This document shows positions 39,159-50,566 of a stretch of DNA of 64,000 bases, in pieces (position 1 is the first letter of the stretch; every line of letters starts with the position of its first letter). Source of the DNA: Mixia osmundae IAM 14324 (taxonomy: Eukaryota > Basidiomycota > Mixiomycetes > Mixiales > Mixiaceae); assembly GCF_000708205.1 (NCBI RefSeq), contig NW_014575555.1:62001-126000 (forward strand), written 5' to 3'. Made by a program: the position numbers and the translations under genes. Under the pieces are notes generated by a model, which did not search any database, was not told where the DNA came from, and worked only from the letters and a program-made list of their open reading frames with translations.

Positions 39159-39745
39159 GGTGGGTTCCGTCGCTGGCTTTCGATCCTGTGCGCTGTTGAA
39201 TCCTGAAGATTCGCTGCCGAGGGAGGGCTGTGTAGCGGCAACTGCCAGCGAGTGTCGTGGTCAGCATCATGGAGCGTGTGGCAGATCTTGGCTGACTGAC
39301 ATTGCGTGGTCATCTCCTGATGCCGACGATGGTCGACATGGAACTGTCTGAGCAGCGAGCGTGCGCTTGTCAGTCAACAGCTCGTGACTGGTCGTGAGAG
39401 CAGATAGAAGAGGGCAAAGGCGGGAGATCATTCTAACGAGATTCCAACGTTTGTTCGTCCATCTGCCTGCTGCTTTTATCACGAGCGCAGGCATGAGGCG
39501 TGTAGCGGTTCTGCTGATTGTTCCTAATCATCTCGGTCTTGTCGACGTGCGGGCATGTCTGCGTCATGCAGAGCAGAGCTGCTGTCCGCTTACCTTGCTT
39601 CCCTTGCGGCGTAGATCCTCCTCGCCTCCGCCTCCCTGGCGGCAGTCTGTCTGTCAGGCAGTCAGCCGGGTGCGCGCGCGCCCTGTCGACGTGTCAACGA
39701 GTGGCGTCAGAAGCGACCATCATCATCACCTTTGATCTGCTGGCC
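39159..39745. other. Shared upstream region of the Rxt2-like and TSR2 genes
   Basis: A 587-bp gap between divergent genes. Short open frames exist on both strands, including one in phase with the TSR2 start, but none carries a recognisable motif. It probably holds two promoters and leaders. Confidence 0.5.
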
Positions 39746-40525
39746 ATGACAGAGGCAGAGCCGCAGGTGCCTGAGCAAGTAGTCGGTCAGTTTGCGCTCG
39801 CTGTCTTTGACGTGCTTGCCCTCTGGCCTGCTCTGCGCATCGCAATCCAGCAAGGCCACTTTTCGACGGCACAACATGAAGATGACGGATCAGAGGAGCT
39901 ACGACGGTCTCCCGTCGGACAGCAAGTCGCTCCACGAGCATCTATCGTCGCCTCGTCGAGTGCACCTGCCAAGGGCAGCAGAAGAACGCGCGAGCAGATC
40001 ATCAAGCAAAAGAAAGTCGACCTCGCTGAAGAGATTATCGATGCTTTCGTGACCAGTACAACATCAGATGCCGCACTACAGCGACCGACCATCGTGCCCG
40101 TACCAGACAAGAGCCGCATGCAAGCCTTCTTGAAGGAATTCGTCGAATACGAATTTTCCGTGCTGCTCGACGACCAGTCTGAGCGCGCCATCACTGCCGA
40201 ATTAAGCGAGCTATGGCGAGAGATCTGGCAGCGATTCCAAGCGAACACTCTGCCCCCGGCAGTCACGACCGCTGGCAAGCTCGAAGACCTGGCGCAGAGA
40301 GCAGCCAGAGCGAGACAAGAGGATGGCGCAGCGCGGCAAAGTCTGGCAACGCGCATGCCGAGCGAATACGACGGCGACTCTGACCTCAGTCCGGACGACG
40401 AGTCTTCAGACGGTGACGGAGTTTCGGACGAGGACATGCAGATTGACGATGCCCCGCAGGCTCGAGCGGTGCCAATCATCGACGAAGATGGCTTCACGCT
40501 CGTCCAGGCAAAGTCAAAGCGATAG
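39746..40525 (+). CDS. TSR2: Pre-rRNA-processing protein TSR2
   Basis: Chaperone (escortin) of ribosomal protein eS26, needed for late 20S pre-rRNA processing. Single exon, 259 aa. The N-terminal TSR2 fold is seen in QFALAVFDVLALWPALRIAI, followed after an insertion by KKVDLAEEIIDAFVTSTTS and FLKEFVEYEFSVLLDDQS. The C-terminus is very acidic (SDLSPDDESSDGDGVSDEDM) and ends DEDGFTLVQAKSKR, the characteristic TSR2 tail. The ATG at 39746 is preferred; the open frame runs further up to 39518 but that part is not TSR2-like. The gene is divergent from the Rxt2-like gene. Confidence 0.85.
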   Translation: MTEAEPQVPEQVVGQFALAVFDVLALWPALRIAIQQGHFSTAQHEDDGSEELRRSPVGQQVAPRASIVASSSAPAKGSRRTREQIIKQKKVDLAEEIIDAFVTSTTSDAALQRPTIVPVPDKSRMQAFLKEFVEYEFSVLLDDQSERAITAELSELWREIWQRFQANTLPPAVTTAGKLEDLAQRAARARQEDGAARQSLATRMPSEYDGDSDLSPDDESSDGDGVSDEDMQIDDAPQARAVPIIDEDGFTLVQAKSKR

Positions 40526-41104
40526 ATTCATCATGCAACTCACTATGCTCGCACTGCGCGCACTACGCTAGTAGCACTTCCACGACTACAAAGCTCGGCT
40601 ATTCAAGCTATCGGCCGAGTCAGTCTCGCCTTTGCCGCCGCTAGCGTCTGCAGCCAAATCTGGCTTTTTCTGCTCGCTCGGCCGCCCGGCGCAGACAACA
40701 GTAAACGGTCGACATCCGCATCAAGACGTCTCACTGCCGACTGCAGGTTTGGCTGAGCGAGTGCGGAATCAGCCGCCCAAGAGTAGCAGTACCGTCGGAG
40801 GGGTTCTCTAGCTCAAGACCTCGTTGCATGTGTTGCGTGCATCCATCAGTGCGTCTCATGAGTCTGCAAAGTGACCTTTGAGACGGCACAGCCAGCGTTC
40901 TAAGGCTATACTTGCAGCACGCTGTTCTCAGCTCAGATCTCAGACCGCGGATCAGTGATCGACATTTGATGATGCCTATTTGCCCCCACGTCCTCGCGTC
41001 CTCCTTGTGCATGACATCATGCGACTTGGGACAATCTATTTGTCCGAAGGGCTACCTCGTGCACGACAGATCCATCGCGTTCGCAGCACCCCAGCAACGC
41101 AAAC
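40526..41104. other. Intergenic region before the glutathione transferase
   Basis: About 580 bp with no convincing open frame, RNA gene or repeat. It presumably holds the TSR2 terminator and the transferase promoter. Confidence 0.5.
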
Positions 41105-41831
41105 ATGAGCAAGTTCACCCTCTACGCACACGACGGGCCAGGTCCCAATCCAGTCAAGGCAGCGATCATCCTCGACGAGCTCGACCTCGACTATGAGATC
41201 AAGGCCATCCCATTCGGCCCGGAAGGCGTCAAGGGAGCTGCCTATCTCAAGATCTGCCGTAAGCATGACCGGTCCTTCCTACGAGTAGCATGAGCTCATC
41301 TTCCTGGCAGCAAACGGACGAGTTCCCGCGCTGGTCGATCATCAAAATGGTGACTTTGTGGTCTGGGAGTCCGCCGCCATCCTACAGTATGTTGCCGCCA
41401 AGTACGACAAGTCTGGATCCTGGGCTGGCAAGACCGTCGAAGAGCAGGCTACCGTCAACCAGTGGCTTGCCTTCCAGATCTCCGGTCTCGGGCCGACTCA
41501 GGGCAACGTCAACTTCAATAAGCTCTACTTTGAAGGCGCAATGGGCGAGAAGCCAAGCGCAGGTCTCGTCAAGCGCTTCCGTGACGAGTGCGCACGCATC
41601 TATGGTGTGCTCGAAAAGCAGCTCGAGCACCAGGAATACATTGCGCTCGATCGTATCACGATCGCAGACGTGGCCTATCTCCCCTGGCTGCACAAGGACA
41701 TGGTTGGCTTTGGTGACCTGACGGACATCTTTAGCAAGTATCCCAAGGCAGTTGCTTGGATCGAGAAGCTCTCTGCACGTCCTGCAACTCAGAAAGCATA
41801 TAAGAAGCTCTCTGCAGCTTATGGCAAGTAG
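41105..41831 (+). CDS. Glutathione S-transferase, Ure2p-like
   Basis: Two exons (intron 41259-41310) encode 224 aa, the usual GST length. The N-terminal thioredoxin-like domain reads FTLYAHDGPGPNPVKAAIIL and, across the junction, ICPNGRVPALVDHQNGDFVV with the glutathione-contacting WESAAILQYV. The all-helical C-terminal domain has QWLAFQISGLGPTQGNVNF and the N-capping box ALDRITIADVAYLPWL. The GPxPNPxK start is typical of fungal Ure2p-like enzymes, which conjugate or reduce electrophiles; there is no prion-type Asn-rich extension. The substrate is unknown. Confidence 0.9.
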
Positions 41832-42006
41832 AGAAGGCCAATGCGCCAAAAGATTCCCGCCTGGCCAGCGAAACGTCTACAGATCATGAGCATAATTCGA
41901 ATTCGGAACGAGAAAAAGCTCGAGCAACGACTTCCAAGGGATGTAAAGACACAATGCAGCATTGATGTCATCCTAGAGTTCTCAAGGATAGCATACTGGT
42001 TTATCG

Positions 42007-44153
42007 CTAAAGCGGCGACCATGACAAAGGCTTTGCCCACGATCGCCAGATACGTTCCACCACCTTTTGCTTGAGGGCGTCGTCTGTACTCTGTTCTAGA
42101 TCTCGGATATCATGCAGGAAAGCTACTTGAAGCGTGTGGTCTCGCGTCGGAAAGCCAAGCGAGCCAGCGTACGTTCGTAGTACCTGCGTCTCGATCAAGA
42201 TCTTTCCTAGCTTACGATCAGTAATCTTCTCGTTCACGTCGCGCTCTGCCTCTCGATGGTTCAATACCATCTCGATAGACCTGTGCCAAAGTTGAGCCAG
42301 ACGGAATTCACCGAGGCGGGCGTCCCACCTGATGGAGCTCCATGCTCGGCGGCGAGAAGCCTTGACGTCTCTGGCGGCGTTGGGACCGACTCGAAGCGAA
42401 GACAGTCCGCGCAGTAAAGCGAACAGAATGATGATGCTGGGCGCGACACCGACAAAGGCAAACGTGAGCTGCTGAGATTTGAGCATCTTCTCGATGCCAT
42501 TCATCTGAGGATGGCACAGTCAGCTCGAGTCGCGGGGCAGGTCTCCGAGACATACGGCGAGAGCGACATCGACCTTGACCTTTTGCACTTGAATCAGCAG
42601 CGTGCGCACGAGCGAGCCCGTAACAGCCGAGCGCAGCGGGTTCTGCGGACAATGGTCAGCTCCGAGATCGAGCAGCTCGTGCGACCGCGCTCACCTTGAT
42701 ATCTTTCTCCCAGGCTTGCAACACCGTAGTGAGGTCTCCCTCGCGCACTTTGCTGGCAATCTCGGCAATCTGTGCTTCGCTCATCTTGTATTCGTCTCGA
42801 CCAAAGTCAGCGACCATCCGCTCCAAGCTCTGCATAGAGTTGTCAGTCTCACATGGGCTACGTGTGCAGGAGTACACACGTCTAGATCACTCTTCAGAGA
42901 CTGAGTGCCCATTATCGCGAGCTCGCTGTCGCCGTGTCGAACGGTCTGGATGATCTTGCCAACGGGCTCGATCACCCAATCGATGAAGAAGCCGCGGACT
43001 GTCTCGATAGCGCCATCGTACCATGCAGTAAGGGTTGCGCGGGAATCGTAGAGATACTTGACGCCATAGTAGGTGACCAGAGGCGCAAAGATGATGACCG
43101 GCCACGCACGCGTTAGGCGAGATGGTCGCGACAAGCCTTCGAGCGTGATTGAGTCCTGCTGAAATGTACCCGGCAGGCTCTGACCAAGCAAGCGTGCCAA
43201 GGTCGCAGTGCAAGCGTCTAGGTCGTCAGCTGTCGATCCGACATCGCTGCATATATGGCTGAGATGACAGAGCAGGCTTGAAATGTCTTTCGCAGGAGAT
43301 ACGTCCTTCTCGGGCGCGAACAAATCGCGCGAGATCGCCGCCAGACTCCCAATGCGCACCTCGAGCCTTGAGCGCAGGGCTTTCAGTGATTTAGTCTTGC
43401 GCCGAGCTTCCTGACGTGCTAACTGCATGGGGGAAAACGTGAGAAGCAGCAACTTCCGTGAGCTGACTGTGGAAGGGTCAAATGCTGTCGACATCTTGGC
43501 TTGATCTGTGCCAGATTGCCCGACAAGGTGCGGAAAGAATGACGTTACGAGCAGGGTGGGCGGCAACGCCTCTTTGTAGGTTTCCCATCGAAGTAAGCTC
43601 TTTGGCCGGTCTTGAGTATCGGTCAGGATTTGCAGCCGGTCGCTCAGTGTGCGCCCGAGTCGCATCAGGCGTGTAGGCGTGGCTGATCTACCATGTCAGT
43701 CCCTCATGTTAAGCAAGCGTTGTGCTTACTTTGCACAAGGTAGGTCAGCAAGCGCGTATCATCAGTAGCGATTCGCTCCCAGTACCGCTGCTCTTCGATA
43801 ACTTGGACAGCTTGCGTGATTGTGGCATCGAGCGCTGATGCATATGTCGCGAGAGCAAGATGGCCGACCAGAAGCCACTTCATTGCGCTTGCTGCGTCCA
43901 TTTCATTTGTGCTTTTGCTGCCGAGAAGAATCTGAACTGTGTGTGCATGTAGCCACTGCAATGTGCCCAGCGAGCGCGGATTGTCCTTGGCTTTGACGCG
44001 AACGAGGTCTATAGCAGCTCGCAGTTTGCCCGTCTCCGCAGTGAGAACTTCTGCTGCATCATCGGTAGACTCGCGATCAATCAAACGGTCACTGATAGCA
44101 TCAAGCTGATCTGCGAGCGCTTCCGCTCGCTCTCGCGCAAAGCTTGAGCTCAT
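42007..44153 (-). CDS. NCA2: Nuclear control of ATPase protein 2 family (NCA2)
   Basis: Mitochondrial membrane protein of the NCA2 family; in yeast it affects expression of mitochondrially encoded ATP synthase subunits. Five exons encode 648 aa; introns are 42505-42555, 42643-42694, 42830-42879 and 43683-43729. Family landmarks are YLVQTTPTRLMRLGR across the first junction, WPVIIFAPLVTYYGVKYLYD, FFIDWVIEPVGKIIQTVRHG and SEAQIAEIASKVREGDLTTV. They continue with LQAWEKDIKNPLRSAVTGSL and, across another junction, KVDVALAMNGIEKMLKSQQL with TFAFVGVAPSIIILFALLRG. Two or three hydrophobic stretches fit a multi-pass membrane protein. The exon total is in frame. Confidence 0.92.
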
Positions 44154-44294
44154 AGATCACAGGGCGCGGGGAGCTGAAGCGTTTTTGCTATCTGTCTACA
44201 AGACACGGCGGACTTGTTGATAGTCAGAGTATATATGTGTCCTGTCGCGGGCTGTTTGATCAACGGCCAACTAGACTGCATAGTCAAATGGTCA

Positions 44295-44367
44295 ACCAAG
44301 TTAGCACAATTGGCTAGTGCATGCGACTTTTAATCGCAAGGTTGTGGGTTCGAGTGTACGTCGCATC
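44295..44367 (+). tRNA. tRNA-Lys(TTT)-like sequence, probably a remnant
   Basis: The 5' two thirds fold as a tRNA. The D stem is GCAC/GTGC (44304-44307 with 44317-44320) and the A-box-like TTAGCACAATTGG is intact. The anticodon stem TGCGA/TCGCA surrounds loop CTTTTAA with anticodon TTT at 44329-44331. GTGGG and the T loop TTCGAGT follow. The 3' strand of the T stem (GTACG where CCCAC is needed) and the acceptor 3' strand do not pair with their partners (ACCAAGT at the 5' end), so a functional cloverleaf is not formed. A T7 run, which could stop RNA polymerase III, lies at 44433-44439. It is either a broken gene or a transcribed tRNA-like RNA. Confidence 0.45.
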
Positions 44368-44862
44368 CTGACTGCGCTCGTGAACTTTCGCTGATCTATA
44401 TCTCCTGCAGCCCACACTCGGTGGAATACCAATTTTTTTGGTGAATTCAAAGATGACTTTCCGCAGATAGCAACTGACTTCCAGAGAACAAGGCGCGCCG
44501 TGACTATCTGCTCATTTTTTGAGCTCGACGTCCCCTTCAAAGCCATTCCAGCCGAGCTTGATAAGCAGAACCACTTCAAATGGCTTGGCAAGCTCAGTGA
44601 CGATGCTCTGAGCTACAAAGCGCTTTTGTGTCTCCTCAAAGGTGTCAGACGACATCTGTACCGGGTTGCCGCATGTACTTCTGCGCGACGCATTGTTCGC
44701 AGCATATTGATCCAAGAAGGGCGTACATGCCCCTCGGCGTGACCAATGACTGGCTTGCATGTTGTACAAGCAGTATTGGATCGACTGTCACGTGATCTGA
44801 GATTGACACGCGCTTGGCGCCTTCAGGACAATTTGCTGCGACCAAAGGCAAGCGCTGTCATC
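44368..44862. other. Intergenic region with unassigned open frames
   Basis: About 500 bp between the tRNA-like sequence and the MARVEL-like gene. Two overlapping short frames (plus 44500-44742, minus 44512-44769) could be exons of a small gene, but neither has a recognisable motif or a good splice partner. A T7 run is at 44433-44439. The rest is likely the promoter of the downstream gene. Confidence 0.4.
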
Positions 44863-45613
44863 ATGAGGGCGTTTCATTCCAGCGTACTGCGCTTTGTACT
44901 GCACGCATCAGTGTGGTTGTTCTCGACGACCCTGTTCATGTTGTCATGGCTTCTAGGTAAGCTATGATCTGACTATTGTGCCATTGTGCTGATGCCCGGC
45001 CTGTCTGGCCTGCTCGCAGTGTCCACGACGCATGACAACAAGGCCATCTTCGTCCATGCATCCGCCGAGTTGATGACCGTATCGGGCATGTCTGTCGTCG
45101 CCCTGCCTATCCTTGTAGGCCTGAGCTTCAAGACATCTATCGAATGGCCAAGCCGAATCTGGTTCGAGCTCGGCTGGATGTCCATCTTCTTTCTGCTTTT
45201 CCTGGGTCAGTCCAGCTGCATGCAAGGTCAGCAATGCTGAAACGCAGGCATAGCTGGCTCCGTCAACCTCAATCGAGACTATCCCAACTTGGGCAATTGC
45301 TCGCAATACGTACGCTCCCTCTTGGCTGACTTGCCCACGCTGACGCAGCTAGGAGTAGGAAATTTGCAAGCTCATCCAAGGCACACTCGCATTCGCTTAC
45401 ATCAACACAATCTTGCTTTTCCTGAGCACGAGCCGCCTATTGCTTCTCTCGCTTGGCGCTTGGAGGAGAGGGCGAAAGGACATCTGGACGGCTCACGTCG
45501 ACGAGGCTTTCGACGAGAGTCTCACGTGGGGTGGGCCGTCTGCTTACTCTAAGCACTTGCGCCAGCGTCAGAAGATCTACGAAGAGGTCGAGACCAAGAA
45601 GGGCGACATCTAG
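44863..45613 (+). CDS. Four-TM MARVEL-like membrane protein
   Basis: Four exons encode 198 aa; introns are 44957-45019, 45206-45247 (42 nt) and 45310-45358. Four hydrophobic segments are seen: VLHASVWLFSTTLFMLSWLL, LMTVSGMSVVALPILVGLSF, IWFELGWMSIFFLLFLGIAG and LIQGTLAFAYINTILLFLST. A loop with two cysteines between TM3 and TM4 (NCSQYEICKL) is typical of MARVEL-domain proteins. The cytosolic C-terminus is hydrophilic (KHLRQRQKIYEEVETKKGDI). MARVEL proteins act in membrane apposition and eisosome or vesicle formation; the specific role here is unknown. Confidence 0.75.
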
Positions 45614-45831
45614 ATCTAGCAGAGTCTCATTCGATCGCATCATTCAAGCACGTGTACATGTATACCGCTTTGCAGCTCGCAACATTACCATGGCCCGTCT
45701 ATACGGAGAGTGACATGAGCTCGTGCATCATAGAAGGTCATTTTAAGTCTATATTGTGGTATCTTGCTACTTGCTAAGTGCTGATGCTCGTTTGGCATAC
45801 TACCGGTCTGTTGGCCGACTATCAGCCTGCG

Positions 45832-47607
45832 CTATGCCGAAGCGGCAACAAACGTACGTGATTTCGACACGCGGCTTCCAGTGCAGTGAAGTGTGATTTG
45901 TGACGCCGTTGATTCTGTTGTGCGCCATGAGCTCACTGCTCTGCTGCAGAAACGTTGAGCGCACCTCGGATACGCATTGAGGTTCTTGTGGAGAGTGATC
46001 TGGAACACAGAGGCACCGCCTTGTCTCGAAGTGATGACAGAGTAGGCGAGGAAGTATGACCAGATACGGAACCCTGCCGTCCTACCCGTATCAGCAGACG
46101 CCGCGTGTGAGGGTCTCGACAGGACTTACACTTATCGCCGTACTTTGCAACAATCTTCTTTTCGTTGCTGAGCCAGTTCTTGTACCAGCGGTAGATAGTT
46201 GCGCTGTAATGCACGCCGAGGACGTCGATGTTCTTGACCTCAAAGCCTGCTGCCTCGACTTGATTGATGACCCAGCCAAGCGAGCATGACGCGTCCGCCC
46301 CCGGAAAGACAAAACGCTTCGCCGACACGTCAGTGCTGGCGCCGTACTGATACGCAGACAGCTTACATTCATGAAGAGTCCCCAGATGAGGTCCTCGTAT
46401 TGCCATGCTGGTCTGATGCCTGCCACTTGCAAAACGAAAGTGCCATTGTCATCGAGCAGATCGTAAACCTGACGCATGAACGAGCCATAGCGTCTGATAC
46501 CGACATGCTCTGCCATCTCGAGCGATACAATCTTTGTGAAGCGCTGGCTTGGTTCGGCAGGGATCTCGCGGTAATCCATGCAGAGAATGCGAGCCTTGCT
46601 CGAATCGACCCTGTCTGCATCTTCAGACGGCATCAGGTGGAAGAAGACGCCTGAGCTGACCCGTTCTTGGCGATACGCTCGTTGCCGAACTTGGTCTGAT
46701 TCTTACCGAGGGTGATGCCGGTGACATCGCATTTGTAATTTTTGGCAGCAAAGGCAGCTAGGGTTCCCCAGCCACAACCAATGTCGAGCAAGGTATCTGT
46801 CGGCTGGAGATCGAGCTTTTCGCAGACGAGGGCGAGCTTGTTGTCTTGCAGCTGCTCGAGAGACTCTTCTTTGGTATTGTCGAGAACGATGCCTGACGTG
46901 TAGACCATGCGGGGGCCGAGGAACCACTCGTAGAAGTCATCACCTCTGCTAGGCGCTTTAGCTCGCGCGTACGCTGAAGAGCAAAGCTACATACCGATCG
47001 TAGTGGTCTCTGACCTGCTCTTCATCCTGCGACTGGGAGTGCATGATGACTTCGGGCAGCATCTGGAGGAAGACGTATTCGAAGAGCTGTCGCGTGAAGC
47101 GGAAAGAGGCCCAATCGTGTCTGTACTCGAGCACGTCGAGCACGTCGCCTGGCACTACCGTCAGCTGTATGCAGATGCTGCGACTCTGGACGCACCTTTG
47201 AAGTCGACCTTGCCTTCAAAGTAGGCGTCGTAGAAGATCTGCATGGGAATCTTTGCATTGGCTTTGGCATAGGTCTGCTTGAGATGGGCGTCCTTGAAGT
47301 CGATATAGTCAGTGATGGGCTTGCCGGGAAAGGCGAGCTTGGTGTTCTTGCGTGGGCCAAAGGTGGACATGAGTGTCCAGTAGGCGATTGTGACTGGAAT
47401 GCCGGTCGTGAGGAGCAGCAATAGATAGAGAGGCATGCTCAGGCCAAAATAGGGTACGAAGCGTGAGACGAGGATGGGTGTGAGCAGGACGAGAGCTGCG
47501 AGGTGGATGTTGCTGAAGCTGCCATTGCCCTCTGCTGGCAATGGAGCATTTTTGATGGCGGGCGATTTTGTGATGATCACGCCCTCGCTGCTCTGCGGAG
47601 CTGCCAT
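45832..47607 (-). CDS. Sphingolipid C9-methyltransferase
   Basis: SAM-dependent enzyme of the cyclopropane-fatty-acid-synthase family that methylates C9 of the sphingoid base in fungal glucosylceramides. Six exons encode 507 aa. Introns are 46074-46129, 46317-46366, 46621-46676 (this one inferred mainly from reading frame), 46946-46994 and 47155-47195. Two N-terminal transmembrane segments (IHLAALVLLTPILVSRFVPY and SMPLYLLLLLTTGIPVTIAY) precede GDVLDVLEYRHDWASF, GDDFYEWFLGPRMVYTSGIV, the SAM motif TLLDIGCGWGTLAAFAA, MDYREIPAEP, SLEMAEHVGIRRYGSFMRQV, FVFPGADASCSLGWVINQ and GVHYSATIYRWYKNWLSNE. The C-terminus after ITLHKNLNAY is not well conserved. The product lipid is fungal specific and linked to virulence in several pathogens. 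Confidence 0.92.
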
Positions 47608-47892
47608 GGCCGCTGTCGATGATGATCTCACCCTGACACAAGCTCAGACCTACCCTGGCACTAACTCAGGCCAGCAGGAGCTCACCTCGGGCCACGCAGC
47701 AGTCGGCAGTCGCGAAAATTACAGAGGCGCGACGAGAGAAGTCAACGAGGGAGACGGAGACGAGACGGAGACGGAGGGCAGGAATAGGCTAGTATGCAAG
47801 TGGATGTGGGTTACAAGACAGTGCACAGATTGCACAGACAGCCAGTTCGCACATCACACGCCAGCAAGCAGTGTACTGCCAAACGCGTGGAC

Positions 47893-49763
47893 CTAATCTC
47901 TCGCCTCTGCCTTGGCTGCCATTGGCAATACAGGCGCAGTATGCGGGCTGTGAAAATCGCCAGGTCTGCCGCGAGGCATCTGTGGATACATGGAATGTGT
48001 CTGGGCGTCTGTGGGTGGTTGCGAGCCGTATGGGTTCCACGGTGAAGACATGTACTGACCGGCTGCACGCATCGTCGGGTCTGTAGGCGGTGCCCCGCTG
48101 AGATAGCTCACAGGGGAGGCTTGCGGTGCCGGAGCCGGTGCTGCTTGCGCTGATGCCCCCACTGCAGGATATCGCGCACCATTCATTGGTGGCGGGATGA
48201 ATCCACGAGGTGCAGTAGCAGACGTAGTGGGCGCAGAAACCGTTTGCGCCTGATTTGAAATAGAGTGTCGGGCATCGTAGGGAGCGATACCGCTGCTACC
48301 GCCTAGCTGCCAGACGAGTTGATCGTTATGTTGCTGCAGCCGATCGTTCTCTTCTTTGAGGTAGCCGATATAGTCGATGGCTGCCGTCAGAGACTCCCAT
48401 TTAGAAGACTTGGACTTCTTCTCGCCGGGCAGTGAGTCCTTGAGCTCTTCAAAGAGGTCCTTCATCTCCTTACGACGTTTGCGCTCCGCAATCTTGTGCG
48501 ACACCCTGAGCTCTGGCGATCGCGAGTAAGGCGTCTCTTTCACGTAATTGCCGCCTTCTGTCGTTGAACCCCGTCGAGAGGACGGCTCAGTGGACCCGAG
48601 GGACGATCGGTGTGAGTCCGTCGAGCCAAATGCCCTCTGTTGAGGTGTTGTCGACGCGGTTGCGGTGAAGGCCCCATCGTATGGTGGCTGACTGCTTGCC
48701 AGACCGTACGACTGCCCGCTCTGTGGATCGAAGCGAACAGGAGGAGCGGTCGAGCTTCCGAGCGGTACACTGCGCGACAGACTCGATGCGCTATCCCTGC
48801 GCTGGCCAGAGTAGATCTCTGAGGGCAGGTCAAAGTCGCCCCGCCTCTGGGGCTGCTGCTGAGGACTCGGCTGACCGGCGGTAAGTCCGGATGCAGACGA
48901 GCGGGGCGAGAAGCCATAAGTTGCGAGATGCTCGTTCAGAGGCGGCATCGAAGCCGGCTGTGACGGTCGTGTGGGAAACGCAAAATTACTCGTGGCAGAA
49001 TTGGCAGAGAAAGGGCCCCCACTGACGGAGAGCTCGCCAGACGATACGGAGCTTTGCCGCCGCGCGTTTGACGAGTTCATGTCGTCTGTGACATTGTACA
49101 GAGATGCGGCAGAGCCTCTTCGCGAATCAAGCGACAGACCGGACAGCCTGCCATTCTCGCCTAGAAAAGCAGACGATCTTCGTTTGCCGAGAGCCTGCTC
49201 AACGTCCATCTCGCCTTCCTGGTCTGTCTTGCGCTTCATGCCCTGCAATTGGGCTACCTGCTGTGCGCGTACAGACGCTAACGGCTGGTGACCAAACGCT
49301 TGGCTATGCTGTGAGAGATCAAACGAGCTTGCGGCTGGGCCGAAGCGACGAAAGTCCGAATGCTGGTCGCTCAGGACAGGGTAGCCGTTTGCAGCAGGCG
49401 AGGCTAGCTGAGAACGCGGATCATACGGCCTCAATGGTGGAAGTGAATTCTGATGCTGCGAATGCTCGTCTCCGCCCCCTCGTAAAACTTCTGGCGAGGT
49501 GCGCCCTGGCGATTCAGCTGGCACGGCTTCGGACACTGAAGACCGGCGGCCATCGCCGTCTGGGTTCTATGCAGAAGTTTCAGAAATGGCATAGACGCGC
49601 AAGAGAGACTGCTCACATTTTGCGAATACGCTGGTTCTGCAGCTCTCAGAGCCTGATCGCTTCCGCCAATGCGCTTATTGATTGTGCTTTGTTGCAAGCC
49701 GTGCTGCTGCTGCTGCTGCTGCTGCTGCGGGGTGCTCGTGCTCGTGCTGCTCATGCTATCCAT
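47893..49763 (-). CDS. bHLH transcription factor
   Basis: Two exons (intron 49567-49616) encode 606 aa. The basic helix-loop-helix domain lies near residues 345-410. The basic region [20 protein letters not shown] has the H-x3-E-x3-R arrangement expected for E-box (CANNTG) binding, the loop is [20 protein letters not shown], and a short leucine-heptad extension follows ([20 protein letters not shown]). The remaining protein is Ser/Pro/Gln-rich and disordered, with an N-terminal polyglutamine run. The target genes are unknown. Its neighbour on the same strand is the sphingolipid methyltransferase, but nothing links them. Confidence 0.88.
49702..49729 (-). repeat. CAG triplet run coding polyglutamine
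   Basis: About nine consecutive CAG triplets on the minus strand encode the polyglutamine tract at residues ~13-20 of the bHLH protein. Uninterrupted triplets make it a likely length-polymorphic site. Confidence 0.8.
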
Positions 49764-50566
49764 TGAAGCAGTTTCGGAGGGGCCTTGCGTATAATTGCTG
49801 CAAGGTGGGCTCAGCTGTTCTATTGGGCCTAGGCAGTCAGTCGCCGCGTGACTATGAGGATGCTCATCGAACGCACGACAACCGCGAAGCTAGTATCGTG
49901 ACTTTGTGATCGGGTGCGCACAATGGCGGCAGAGTATCACCGACACTGTACGGCGATTACCGTCAGGAGTGACTCGACAGAGGCCCCAAGCTCTGGATCC
50001 TGCCGAGTCGCGGTGACTCTACTGCTATCTTATTCTAGTGTTGCGAGGTGCTTCGAGGTAGTGTGGATCCAGCGCAGGCAGGGCTGGCACCGCCTTGGTG
50101 GGCGGCCCGTCAAGCTTCAAGCCCGACTCGCGTTGATAAGAGAACGCTCTTCAGAGGAGTTGAGAAGTCGTCTGACAGTTCCGTCCTGAGATAGACAGCG
50201 ATGAAGACACTGTGGAGAGATTTATTGTTGTCTCCAGGCAGCCCAGCTTTGTTTTCTTGGGAATATCGATGATGTATCAAAGCTTGTCGTGAGCTCCCAC
50301 GAGGCAGCACATGCGCTCGGCAGCCAAGTCGAGCGAAGATCTTCTTCGGCGTCTCTCGCGTGATCGATCTGTCCGGACAAACAGAATCAAACCGCTGTCG
50401 TACGATGCGCTGAGCTACACCTCGTTCCTTCACTCGCCTGCCAATTGCTGGGACACGCCGAGCAGACCAACAGCTGGCTTGCAGACGGGAGTGCGCCCCC
50501 TCTGGCACAATTTCCTGATCAATCAGAAACGCGTCATCGGTTCATCAAGTGGCTGCATTAACAGCT
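49764..50566. other. Intergenic region between the bHLH and glucosidase II genes
   Basis: About 0.8 kb, upstream of the bHLH gene and downstream of the glucosidase II stop. Short open frames occur on both strands (for instance minus 50110-50508) without recognisable motifs or splice partners. No RNA gene or repeat was seen. Confidence 0.5.

Noticed and set aside
44500-44769. Short overlapping frames on both strands as a small gene
   Set aside because: Neither has a recognisable motif, a plausible partner exon or a codon pattern clearly better than the other.
50110-50508. Minus-strand 132-codon frame as a gene
   Set aside because: No motif, Arg-rich composition as expected of shadow frames, and the start is not flanked by credible splice or promoter features.
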